Assembly: GCA_001724215.1 (NCBI GenBank)
Contig: MEDW01000003.1
Span: 1-64,000, forward strand
Length of the DNA stretch: 64,000 nucleotides
Source of the DNA: Erythrobacter sp. SCN 62-14
GTDB lineage: Bacteria; Pseudomonadota; Alphaproteobacteria; Sphingomonadales; Sphingomonadaceae
Direction: 5' to 3'
In this document: piece after piece, positions 40,191-50,200 of the stretch
Layout: each line of letters opens with the position of its first letter
How positions within the stretch are numbered: the stretch's first letter is position 1
Translations under genes and position numbers: made by a program
Notes under the pieces: generated by a model
Databases searched by the model: none
What the model saw: the letters and a program-made list of their open reading frames with translations, nothing else
Told to the model about the DNA's origin: nothing

Positions 40191-41114
40191 CTATTTCACG
40201 CCCAGAGCTTCTGCCTGCCGCCGCAGCTCAGCCGCTTCACCCGGATTGGCGCGGATCGCTGCCTCAAGCGCAGCCTTCGCCTTGGCAGGCTCTCCCAGCG
40301 TCATGCGACTCCTTATCAGCATCACCCAGCCATCGAGGTTGCCGGGGTTCTGCTGCAGCCGCGCTTCAAGCTGGGCGACCATGCCTTGCGCCATTTCGCG
40401 CTGCTCGGCAGGGCTCATGCTGCCTGCCGCCGCCATCTCAGCGGCGCTTGGCCCGCGCACTGCCGGCAGGCCTGCGCCGCTGGGGGAAGCACCCGCACTG
40501 CGCCGCTCATTGGCAGCGGCAATCCGGGCAGCGACTTCAATGCCATTTATCTGTCCAACCTGCTCGATGGTGCGCACCAGGTCAGATTCCCACGGCGCGC
40601 CGGGAGGGGTATCGGCCAGCAACGCCAGCCATGCGGCAATGGCGCCTTGGTGATCCTTGTCGAGATCCTTCTTCACCGCGAGAAAATAGCGCGCGCGGGC
40701 ATCCTTGGGATCAAGTGCCACAGCCTTTTCGAAAGCCGCCAGCGCCTCTGACGGCAAAGGATCGCGCGCGCTTGCCATCACCAGTGCCTCACCCAACGCC
40801 GACCACAGCGCGCTTTGCTGGTCATCGATGGCCAGTGCGCGGGTATAGGCCTGCGCCGCCGCGGCAAATTCGCTGCGTTCAAAATGAGCAAAGGCCAGAT
40901 TGCTCCACGCGCGTGGATCATCGCTCGAAGCCTCGGCAAGCGTGCGCAGTTGTGCAAGATCAGGCTCGCCCTCGCCCTGCGAGCCGGCGACAGGCGCTGT
41001 TCCGCCTGTGCCTTCATAAATGTTGTAACCAATCGAAGCCGCCGCCAGCACCAAAGCTGCGCCCAGCAAATACCAGCCGAGCCGATTTGTGCCGTTTTGT
41101 GTCTCGCTATCCAT
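40191..41114 (-). CDS. TPR protein resembling CcmI/CcmH C-terminal (cytochrome c biogenesis) modules
   Basis: One N-terminal TM then NrfG/CcmI-like TPRs (DDPRAWSNLAFAHFERSEFAAAAQAYTRALAID); C-terminal LEARLQQNPGNLDGWVMLIRSRMTLGE. Confidence 0.78.
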   Translation of the reverse strand: MDSETQNGTNRLGWYLLGAALVLAAASIGYNIYEGTGGTAPVAGSQGEGEPDLAQLRTLAEASSDDPRAWSNLAFAHFERSEFAAAAQAYTRALAIDDQQSALWSALGEALVMASARDPLPSEALAAFEKAVALDPKDARARYFLAVKKDLDKDHQGAIAAWLALLADTPPGAPWESDLVRTIEQVGQINGIEVAARIAAANERRSAGASPSGAGLPAVRGPSAAEMAAAGSMSPAEQREMAQGMVAQLEARLQQNPGNLDGWVMLIRSRMTLGEPAKAKAALEAAIRANPGEAAELRRQAEALGVK

Positions 41115-41222
41115 CAGACAAGCGCTAGCAGTGCGCGCAGCAACCGGCAATTCGCACTGGCAAAGGTGCGCGTTTTCTTTATGCTGCTCTTAGGCACAAT
41201 TGGGTCCAGAGGGGGGGATCGA

Positions 41223-43676
41223 TTGTCGGACTTGTATAAAGTCGCCATAATTGGATCAGGCCCTGCCGGATTGAGCGCTGCGGCGCGCGCGGCGGCAATT
41301 GGCATGAGCCATGTGCTGATCGAAAAAACCGATCACCTCTCCGACACGATCTTCAAATACCAGAAGGGCAAGCACGTCATGGCAACGCCCGCCAATCTGG
41401 TGCTCAGAAGCGATCTCGATTTCGACGCGGGCAAGCGCGAGGCGATCCTTGGGACGTGGGACGAACAGATCGCCACGGGGCGCGTGAACGTAAAACTCAA
41501 CGCCGAAGTGACCAAGGTCGAAGGCGCAAAAGGCAATTTCGCGATCCACTTGCGCAGCGGCGAAGTGGTGGCAGCTGAAGCCATCGTGCTCGCCATTGGC
41601 ACACAGGGCAATCCCAACCGGCTGCGCTGTCCGGGAGCGGATTCGCCGATGATCCAGTATCAATTGGATGATCCGGGCGAATATTTTGATGAACACATCA
41701 CCGTGATCGGATCGGGCGATGCGGGGATTGAAAATGCGCTGGGTCTGGCAGCTGACCCGGCGCAGCGCAATGTGGTGACGATCCTCAACCGCTCGGCTGA
41801 TTTCGCCCGCGCCAAGGCGGCGAACGTGGCGCTGCTCGAAGAAGCCGAACGCGAGGGGCGCATCTTTGTGCGGCGCGAGACGACACCTGCCGAAGTTCGG
41901 GACGGCGAATTGCTGCTCGACACCCGCGACGGGCAGGAGGCGATTCCCTGCCAGCGCATCATCGCACGCACCGGCTCGCAGCCACCGCGCGGCTTTGTGG
42001 AGGCCATGGGCATCGAATTTTCGAGCAGCGAACCCGGTGCCTTCCCCAAGCTTTCGCCCGTGTTCGAAACCACCACGCCCGGCATCCATGTGATCGGCGC
42101 GCTGGCGGGCTATCCGCTGATCAAGCACTGCATGAACCAGGGCTATGATGTGATCGAGTTCCTGAACGGGAACGCTGACTTGAAGCCCGCCGATGAGCCT
42201 ATTCTGGCGGAGAAATTCAATCACCTTCCCGGCAATCGCAACGTGGATGAATGGCTCGGCGTGTTTGGCGACAATATCGGCATTCTGGCCGATCTTTCCA
42301 CCCTGCAGCTGCGCGAATTGATGCTCGATTCCACGGCTCACGCCTATGAGCCGGGCGACGTGATTTTCCGCCGCAACGAGCCGGGTTCCTCGATGTTCGC
42401 GATTGCCGAAGGCTCGGTCGCGGTTGAAGTCAGCCCGCATGATCCCTCGATCACTGTGCCGATCGAACAGGGCTCGATCTTTGGCGAGGTGGGCCTGATT
42501 TCCGGCCGCCGCCGGGGTGCGACGGTGCGCGCGGCGGAGCCTGTCATTGCGCTCGAATTGTCGCGCACCGCAGCGCTGAAATTGCTGGCAACCTCGCCGG
42601 GAGCAGCGCGCGCGGTCACCGCGATTTCGATTGAACGCCAACTGCTCCAGATGTTCGGTTCAGGCCTCACCCGCGAAGATGTCGCGCCGCTCGTCGCCAG
42701 TGCAGAAGTGATGCAGGCGCGCGCGGGCCAAGTGATCGTCACTGAAGGGGCGGATGACAAGGACATCTTCATTATCCGGCGCGGGTCGATGATTGTGGAG
42801 AAGGAAATCGGCGGCAAGCCGGTGTTCCTCTCTTACCTGCCCGCTGGTTCCTATTTCGGCGAAATGGCGGTGATCGATGGTTCAGCCCGCACCGCCACGG
42901 TGAAAGCCGCGATCAAATCCGAGGTGATCCGACTGCCGGGCGACGGGTTTCTAGCGCTACTCGATAAAAACCCGGCGCTGCGCGAAAAGGCGCTGGCCGA
43001 CATGGCGGGGCGCCGCGCCACCAACGCCTTTATCGAGAGCCGGAAAGGCGATTTCACCGGCGCGGTTGATCTCTACTCCGAAACCGCCGCCTTCCTTGTC
43101 GACAACGGCATTGGCGAGGCAACCGATGTGCTGCTCATCGATGAAAAACTCTGCATTGGCTGCGACAATTGCGAGAAGGCCTGTGCCGACAGCCATGATG
43201 GCCTCTCCCGGCTCGACCGCGAGGCCGGGCGTTCCTACGCCCATCTCCATGTGCCGACGTCATGCCGCCACTGCGAGCATCCCCATTGCATGGCCGATTG
43301 CCCGCCCAATGCAATCCACCGCGGCCCGGATGGCGAGGTGTTCATCGATGAAACCTGCATCGGCTGCGGCAATTGCCAGCGGAACTGCCCCTATGGCGTG
43401 ATCCGCATGGACGCAAAGCCGCCGAAAAAGCCGAGCCTCCTCCAATGGATGCTGTTTGGCGCGGGCCCCGGCCCGGGCGAGGCGCCCTATGGCTGGCGCA
43501 AGAAGGAAGCGGCCAAGCAGCAAATGCCGGAGGCCAAGCTCGCGATCAAATGCGATATGTGTTCCGGCATTGATGGCGGCCCGGCCTGTGTGCGCGCCTG
43601 CCCGACGGGCGCGGCCATCCGTGTGAGCCCCGACAAATTCCTCACCTTCACCAAGCTCACCGAGGATGTGGAGTAA
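41223..43676 (+). CDS. Fusion: FAD-dependent oxidoreductase - two cNMP-binding domains - four [4Fe-4S] ferredoxin motifs
   Basis: VAIIGSGPAGLSAAAR and TVIGSGDAGIENA (FAD/NAD); two cyclic-nucleotide cassettes (GSIFGEVGLISGRRRGATV, GSYFGEMAVIDGSARTATV); four Cys clusters. TTG start; in-frame ATG alternative at 41181. Confidence 0.9.
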   Translation: MSDLYKVAIIGSGPAGLSAAARAAAIGMSHVLIEKTDHLSDTIFKYQKGKHVMATPANLVLRSDLDFDAGKREAILGTWDEQIATGRVNVKLNAEVTKVEGAKGNFAIHLRSGEVVAAEAIVLAIGTQGNPNRLRCPGADSPMIQYQLDDPGEYFDEHITVIGSGDAGIENALGLAADPAQRNVVTILNRSADFARAKAANVALLEEAEREGRIFVRRETTPAEVRDGELLLDTRDGQEAIPCQRIIARTGSQPPRGFVEAMGIEFSSSEPGAFPKLSPVFETTTPGIHVIGALAGYPLIKHCMNQGYDVIEFLNGNADLKPADEPILAEKFNHLPGNRNVDEWLGVFGDNIGILADLSTLQLRELMLDSTAHAYEPGDVIFRRNEPGSSMFAIAEGSVAVEVSPHDPSITVPIEQGSIFGEVGLISGRRRGATVRAAEPVIALELSRTAALKLLATSPGAARAVTAISIERQLLQMFGSGLTREDVAPLVASAEVMQARAGQVIVTEGADDKDIFIIRRGSMIVEKEIGGKPVFLSYLPAGSYFGEMAVIDGSARTATVKAAIKSEVIRLPGDGFLALLDKNPALREKALADMAGRRATNAFIESRKGDFTGAVDLYSETAAFLVDNGIGEATDVLLIDEKLCIGCDNCEKACADSHDGLSRLDREAGRSYAHLHVPTSCRHCEHPHCMADCPPNAIHRGPDGEVFIDETCIGCGNCQRNCPYGVIRMDAKPPKKPSLLQWMLFGAGPGPGEAPYGWRKKEAAKQQMPEAKLAIKCDMCSGIDGGPACVRACPTGAAIRVSPDKFLTFTKLTEDVE

Positions 43677-44548
43677 TGGCGAGCCGCGCATCCGGCGCTG
43701 GCAAAAGCCGCTTTAGCCGTGACGAGGCGCGGCGCGATTCCGATCATGTGAGCTTCCTCAAACACCGCCGTTTCCGCTGGCTGTGGATTGCGCTTGTCCT
43801 GAGCGGCACGGCGGTGCTCGCCTATGCGCTGATCGATCAAGAGCCGCGCCCCAATGGCGGGACATGGCTTGGCTATACGCTCGGCACCATCGGCGTGCTG
43901 CTGATCCTGTGGCTTTCGCTCTTGGGTGTGAGGAAGCGCCACATCACCACCGGCGCGTGGAGCCTCAAGGCGTGGACATCGGCCCATGTCTATCTCGGCC
44001 TCTCGCTGATCGTGATCGGGACGCTGCACACCGGGTTTCAGGTGAGCTGGAATGTCCACACGCTCGCCTATGTGTTGATGATGGTGGTGATCTTGTCGGG
44101 CATCTGGGGGGTGATCGCCTATGCCACCTTGCCCGCGCACCTTTCTGCCAATCGCCGCGAAATGACACGCATCGAAATGCTCGATGCGCTCGCGGCACTG
44201 GATCGCCAATTGGATAGCGCCGCGCAGCCGCTCGAACGCGCCGAGGCCGACCTGGTGCTGGCAACGCTCACGCAAGATATCTTCCACGGCGGCGCATGGG
44301 GGCGGCTTACCGGGAGCTATCCGGCTTGCGCCACTGCCCGCGCGCTCAAGGCCATCGGGACGGGCGATGAAGCCCACGCGCGCGTCCATGCCCTGCTGGA
44401 TAAACGCCGCGAACAGCTCGCCCAGATCCGCGGTTACTTGCGGATCAAGGCGCTGCTGGAAATCTGGCTGTTCCTCCACATCCCTGCCACCATTGCCCTG
44501 ATCGCGGCGCTTATCGCGCACGTCATCAGCGTGTTCTATTACTGGTGA
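43676..44548 (+). CDS. Cytochrome-b-like four-helix membrane protein
   Basis: Two HX13H motifs in predicted TM helices (HVYLGLSLIVIGTLH; HIPATIALIAALIAH). TAATG overlap with the upstream gene. Confidence 0.7.
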   Translation: MASRASGAGKSRFSRDEARRDSDHVSFLKHRRFRWLWIALVLSGTAVLAYALIDQEPRPNGGTWLGYTLGTIGVLLILWLSLLGVRKRHITTGAWSLKAWTSAHVYLGLSLIVIGTLHTGFQVSWNVHTLAYVLMMVVILSGIWGVIAYATLPAHLSANRREMTRIEMLDALAALDRQLDSAAQPLERAEADLVLATLTQDIFHGGAWGRLTGSYPACATARALKAIGTGDEAHARVHALLDKRREQLAQIRGYLRIKALLEIWLFLHIPATIALIAALIAHVISVFYYW

Positions 44549-44559
44549 GGGGGCAGGCG

Positions 44560-46344
44560 ATGGCATTCCTCATCCGCACCATCGACTTCACCGCCTCGGG
44601 CCGCGAGATCATTCGTGATCGGGTCGTGGAACAGGCGCACCTCACGGTGGGCCGCGCGGCGGAATGCGATATCCACCTGCCCGATCTCGCGGTGGAACAG
44701 CGCCACTTGGCGCTCACCCTTGCAAGCGATGGCACTTTGCGCGCCGAGGCGCTCGGCACGCTCGGCTTTGCGCTCGACGGGCGCAGCGTCACCGAGGGCG
44801 TGATCGATCCGGGCGTCGGCGGCGAAATTGCGCTTGGCTCTGCCCTGATCGCAGCAGCGCGCGATGAAGCGGGCCGAGTCACCCTCACCATCCGCCAAGC
44901 CCCTGCCGAGGAAGGCAAGGGCGATGCGGTGGCAGGCTTCGCGCTCGCCAGCGCCCTGCCGAGCAAGCGCGCCGCCTCATGGGTGCTCGCCAGCCTTATC
45001 CTCGTGCTGCTGCTGGCCGTTCCGGTCTTCACCCATGCCACCCGCACGATCACTCCCAATGATCCGGACAAGATCACGCACGGCCAGACCGTGCTCGATG
45101 CCGCGTGGAGCACTGGCGCGCTTTCGGTGAAGCACCACGCGCTCGAAGAAAATTGCGAAAGCTGCCATGTGAACGCCTTTGTCTCGGTGCGCGATGAGAC
45201 CTGCATTTCGTGCCACAAGGGGCTGGGCGATCACGCCGCGAAACCGCGCCTCATCGCCGGGATGCCGGAGCTTTCATCAGGCGATGCCGCCTTGTGGAAA
45301 ATCGCCGGAATGTTCGGCAAGGAAGGGCGCGGCGCCTGCACCACCTGCCACACCGAACACGAAGGCAAGGTGCGACAACAGCCTGCAAGCGAGGCTTTCT
45401 GCAGCGATTGCCACGACAAGCTGGATACGCGGCTTACCGACACCGCTCTCGCCAATGCGCATGATTTCGGCAAACAGCACCCGCAATTCCGCCCCACTTT
45501 CTATGCCGCCTATGGGGCAAAAGAGCCGGTGCGCCTGTCGCTCGATAAAAAGCCGGTGGAGCAAAGCGGGCTGATTTTCCCGCACGATGTCCACATGGAT
45601 GAACGCGGGGGTGCGGCGCGCATGGCGATCAGCCTTGCGCAATATGGCGCGCCGCTTGAGTGCAAGGATTGCCACGCGGCCACTGCTGACAAAATCAGCT
45701 TCAAGCCGGTCGAGATGGAGCAATCCTGCGAGAGCTGCCACAGCCTTGTGTCAGGGCGCGGCGCGGGCGGCTTCACCAGCCTGCGCCACGGCGATGTGCG
45801 CAAATTCCGCGAGGATATTGCAGGCCTGAGGCAAGGCGCCGCCCGCAAGCCTGTTGGCGCCGCCCGCCAGCGGCCGGGGCAGTTCGGTGAGGCCGGACGT
45901 TACTACGCCCAATTTGGCCGCCCGGTGAACGCCCATATCAGCCTTGCACGAGGCCTTGAAAAGGGCGGGGTGTGCACCGAATGCCACCTGCCCACACAAA
46001 CGGGTGGCCGCGCTGACCTCGTGCCGGTGAACCTGCCTGATCGCTTCCTGATGCATGGCTATTTCAGTCACGAGGCGCACAAAAAGGAAGAATGCACCGA
46101 TTGCCACGCGGCCGACAAATCCAAGACCGCGAACGATCTTTTAATCCCTGATCTGGCAAGTTGTCGTGACTGCCACCTTGGAGCAACCGCCCAGAAAACC
46201 AAGAAAATCGTGCCCTCATCCTGCGCGATGTGCCACGCCTATCACGTCCCATCAGGACAATGGTCGCAAAGCCGTTCTGAAACGACCAAAGGAGCCTCCA
46301 GCTATGTTGCAGACGCCCGCCGCGCCAAAGGCTCCGACCAGTGA
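44560..46344 (+). CDS. Forkhead-associated (FHA) domain - TM - decaheme c-type cytochrome
   Basis: FHA-like N-terminus (HLTVGRAAECDIHLPDLAVEQRHLAL), one TM (WVLASLILVLLLAVPVF), then ten CXXCH motifs counted by eye. Confidence 0.88.
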   Translation: MAFLIRTIDFTASGREIIRDRVVEQAHLTVGRAAECDIHLPDLAVEQRHLALTLASDGTLRAEALGTLGFALDGRSVTEGVIDPGVGGEIALGSALIAAARDEAGRVTLTIRQAPAEEGKGDAVAGFALASALPSKRAASWVLASLILVLLLAVPVFTHATRTITPNDPDKITHGQTVLDAAWSTGALSVKHHALEENCESCHVNAFVSVRDETCISCHKGLGDHAAKPRLIAGMPELSSGDAALWKIAGMFGKEGRGACTTCHTEHEGKVRQQPASEAFCSDCHDKLDTRLTDTALANAHDFGKQHPQFRPTFYAAYGAKEPVRLSLDKKPVEQSGLIFPHDVHMDERGGAARMAISLAQYGAPLECKDCHAATADKISFKPVEMEQSCESCHSLVSGRGAGGFTSLRHGDVRKFREDIAGLRQGAARKPVGAARQRPGQFGEAGRYYAQFGRPVNAHISLARGLEKGGVCTECHLPTQTGGRADLVPVNLPDRFLMHGYFSHEAHKKEECTDCHAADKSKTANDLLIPDLASCRDCHLGATAQKTKKIVPSSCAMCHAYHVPSGQWSQSRSETTKGASSYVADARRAKGSDQ

Positions 46345-47228
46345 TCCCCGCGCAAGAAACGCGTGATCCGCGCGCGCTGCTGATCGCGCAAATCACCGAT
46401 ATTCACGTCGGCTTTGCCCCCGATGAAAAGCCGGAGGAATTGAACCTCACCCGCTTTCGCGCGGTGCTGGAGCGCTTGTTCCACGGCCCCAATGTGCCCG
46501 ATCTGCTGGTGCTGTCAGGCGACATCACCGATCACGGCGATGGGGAAAGCTTTGCCAAGACCGCCGCCCTGCTAGAATGCGGCCCCTGCCCGATAGTGCC
46601 CATGGTGTGCAATCATGACAGCCGCGAGGGATTGCTCGGCGCTTTCCCGCATATGGAGGCGGCGGAAGGCGGATTTCTGCATTGGGCGTTCGAGATGGCG
46701 GGCCTCAGGATCATCTGCCTCGACAGCCTCGAAGATGGCCGCCACGGCGGCGCTTTCTGCGAAGCGCGGGCGGCATGGCTCACCGCAAGGCTGGCCGAAG
46801 CGCCCGAGACGCCGACGCTGATCTTCCTGCATCACCCGCCGGTGGTGGCCGGGATCGACTGGATGGACCCGGCACCTGATGAGCCGTGGATTGTCCGGCT
46901 GCGCAGCGTGCTCGAAGGGCAAACACAGGTGCAGGCGATCCATTGCGGGCACTTGCACCGCCAGATCACCACCCGCTTTGCCGGCATCCCGCTGGGCGTG
47001 ACGCCGTCGGTTGCGCCTTTGGTGGCGATGGATCTCTCCGCGATCGATCAGGATGTGCCCGATGATCGCGAGCTTATCACCACCGAACCGCCGACCTATG
47101 CGCTGCACCGCTGGGACGGGCAGCGGCTGGTTTCGCATTACGAACGCGTGGGCGATTGGCAGGTGCTCGCCCGCTACACGCAAGGCTTGCAACCCATGAT
47201 CCGCGATATGTTTGCAGAGCGCGGTTAG
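46341..47228 (+). CDS. Calcineurin-like metallophosphoesterase, CpdA (cAMP phosphodiesterase)-like
   Basis: QITDIHVG, LSGDITDHGD, CNHDSREG, LHHPP, HCGHLHRQ. GTG/ATG overlap with the FHA-decaheme gene. Confidence 0.82.
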   Translation: MIPAQETRDPRALLIAQITDIHVGFAPDEKPEELNLTRFRAVLERLFHGPNVPDLLVLSGDITDHGDGESFAKTAALLECGPCPIVPMVCNHDSREGLLGAFPHMEAAEGGFLHWAFEMAGLRIICLDSLEDGRHGGAFCEARAAWLTARLAEAPETPTLIFLHHPPVVAGIDWMDPAPDEPWIVRLRSVLEGQTQVQAIHCGHLHRQITTRFAGIPLGVTPSVAPLVAMDLSAIDQDVPDDRELITTEPPTYALHRWDGQRLVSHYERVGDWQVLARYTQGLQPMIRDMFAERG

Positions 47229-47238
47229 CCCCCGCCCC

Positions 47239-50200
47239 TTAGCGCCCTGCCCGTTGCTGGCTTGCAGGAGGCGGCAAGCGCCCGATCCAGCGGCTCATAT
47301 TGACCTCGTCGCTGACTTTCCACGGCACGCCTGCGCGGGTCATGAACAGCCGCTCCATTTCAGGCCGGGTGAAGGGCCGCGAACCAAGCCGTCCAAACAC
47401 CGCGATCTGCCCGCCGGTTTCATCCACCGCGCGGTCGCGGTCGAGCCCCTTGGAGATGGAGATCGCGGGTGAAGGCGTCTTGGCGAAGGCAATCAGTTCG
47501 GGCACGGGCGTAGGTGAAAAACCATAGAAATTGCGCTGGCTATCGGGACTGGTGAGTTGCAGCAGCTTCATGCCGTTGCGCCCATCCGCCACATAGGCAA
47601 ACAGCGAGGCATTGGTGGTCGCCACCATCACATCCTCGGCATCATTCAGCGCGCCATCGAGCGTCACCTTTTGGTGGATGCGCGGGGCGAGCGGGTTCTT
47701 GACGTCGAGGATCACGAGGCCCTCGGCCTTGGCCGCGACATAGGCATAGGTGCGCGCGACATAGATGCGGCGCGCGTCGCTAAGGCGCACTGTGGCTTCG
47801 GGCCGGGCGATAGGATGTCGCAGGTTGGTGACATCGAACAGCTTCACCCCATCCGCATCCGAAACCCACAAATAGCGGAACTGGATCGCGCTCGCCCGTG
47901 CATCGCGAAGCTCGCGCACCGCAGCAAGCTTGGGTTCGAGCGGATTGGCGAGATCGACCACGACAAGCCCACGCGCCGCGGTAATGAAGGCAACCTCGCC
48001 CGCCAAGTGGATATGCCGCGCCCCATCGAGCACGCCTCCGGGGTTCCACGCGGTGCTGCCATCGGCGAGCACTTCGCGCCGCAGCCGGTTGCCGCGGAAT
48101 TCGCCGTCGGCCAGCGTGTTGACATTGACGAGCACCAGCCCCTCCACGCTGTCAGTCACCACCGCATAATTATAGATCGGCAGGAACGCCTGTTCCTGAT
48201 TGATTGCGCGCATTTCAGGGGTGCTGCGGGTGGGCGCAATCGGCTGATTGGTGGGCAGCGCCATGCAGGTGGCGTTCGCGGTCTTGACCTGCGTGTTGTG
48301 GCCCAGCTTGGAGAACGGCCCCGTCAGGATGCGCTCGGACACCCCCTTGTTGGCGACAGAGGCGACATCATAGGCGCGAAAGCCGCCCTTGCCTTCGGCC
48401 ACGAACATATATTCGCCGCGCACCTGCAAGCAGCCGACCCGGCCCGGCGTTCCCTGATTGATGTTGACGAATTCCTCTAACGGCTTGGTTTCGCCCGAGA
48501 GGTTCTTGTCGAAAGTATTGCCGCGCACCCAGTTCTTCAGTTCGCGGCCATTATCCTCAACGTGCATCCGCCAATAATCGGGATAGGCGTATTTGTGGAG
48601 GTATGACCCGATCACCGATTGCGGCTCGTCATATTCGGTGACGCGGGTCGCCTGAAACCCGCCCTCAAGACCCGTCCACGCGTTCATCCCAACGAAGTTT
48701 ACATAATTCGTGCCCAGCAAGAGCAGCTGCGCCATGATCGCGTTGTTATCGTCCTTGTCGGAAAGGTGGCAATCCGAGCAGGTCTTGGTCTCGGTTTTCC
48801 GCACAGTGTGCGGGAAATGCGGCGCGAAGGCCTGTGACGAGAACCCGATCGCGCTGATCGGCGGCTGCTGCACGTAGATGCGCTCGCGGTTGATGTTCAT
48901 CGAGGACAGCACCAGCGCCGAGGATGACCGCACCGGGGCGATCTGATTGCCCTTGGTGGTCTGGTGCTTGCCGAGCTGGAACATTTCATCGCGCGCGACC
49001 TGCGGGTTGTAAGTCGCAAAGTTGCGCGTCTCGCCGCCTTCATAACGGTGCGAGGCGGTTTTCCAGTTGGCCTCAATCGGCAGGTGACACCCGCCGCAGC
49101 TGGTCGTCCATGACAGGTGGCAGGTGAAGCACGCCATTTCGGGATCGCGGTGGGCGCGGTCTTCAAGGCTGACACCTTCACCAAATTCAAACCGGCCGGT
49201 TTCCGCGCCATAGCGGCTCATCAGCTTGGCGCGCGCCGCCTTGGCGTTGAATTCGGGCGAGGTCGGATCGACTGCGTCCTTCACCAGGCTCACCACCCAT
49301 TCGAGCTTGGGATCGACAATCGAGCGCTGAATCAGCTTGCGGCGGCCATCTGCGCCTTCGACCCATTCAAAGCGGCGCTGGCCATCGGGGTTCCTGAGCA
49401 GCGCAAGGTTATGCCCCTGCGGCGGGGCAGCAGGCCCGCTGGTGCGAAGCGTGGGGTAGGCATCTGCCGTGCCGTGGCAATCCTTGCAGCCGATTTCGAT
49501 GGCGTTTGCCACCTCGCCATAGATGAGGCCATTGCCGTGGCTGTCCTGTTCGTAATGGCAATCGGCGCATTGCATCCCGACCTCGGCGTGGATGCTCATC
49601 ATGTGGACTGCTTTTCCGGGATTGACGCCGGGTTCGACAAACTTGCCCTCGCCTTCCTTGCGCCATTTTTCGGGATCATCGGGATCGATGATCTTGCCGT
49701 CGGCATCGAGCAAATTGCCCTCGCGGTCGCGCTTGAAGATGGCGCGGAAATTCCAGCCGTGGCCGTGATAATCGGCAAATTGCGTATCTTTGAGCTTGGG
49801 GTTCAAGTCATAGACATTGCGCAGGAAATCGAGATCTGCCCACTTGCCTTTTGGCGCCGCGCCCTCCGGGTTGCGATCGAGCACCGCGCGCACTTCGGCA
49901 GAGGTGGGATACTTCTGCTGCTCTGGCCACATGAAAGGCGCATCGCTTTCATAGTCCCACATGGTGTAGCCGAGGTAGGAATTGAGGAAGATATTGGGCT
50001 GGTGCATATGGCAATTCATGCACTGCGCGGTGGGGATGGCGCGGGTGAAGACGTGTTGAAGCGGGTGGCCCTTCTCCTTCATCTTGCCGTCGATGGTGAG
50101 CGCGCCGTCCTCATAAGTCTTGCCGGGCTCCTTCACCGCCGCATGTTTTTTATCCTTCTTGCCATAGCCTCCGCCCGCAGGCTCCAGCTTGTTCGCGATC

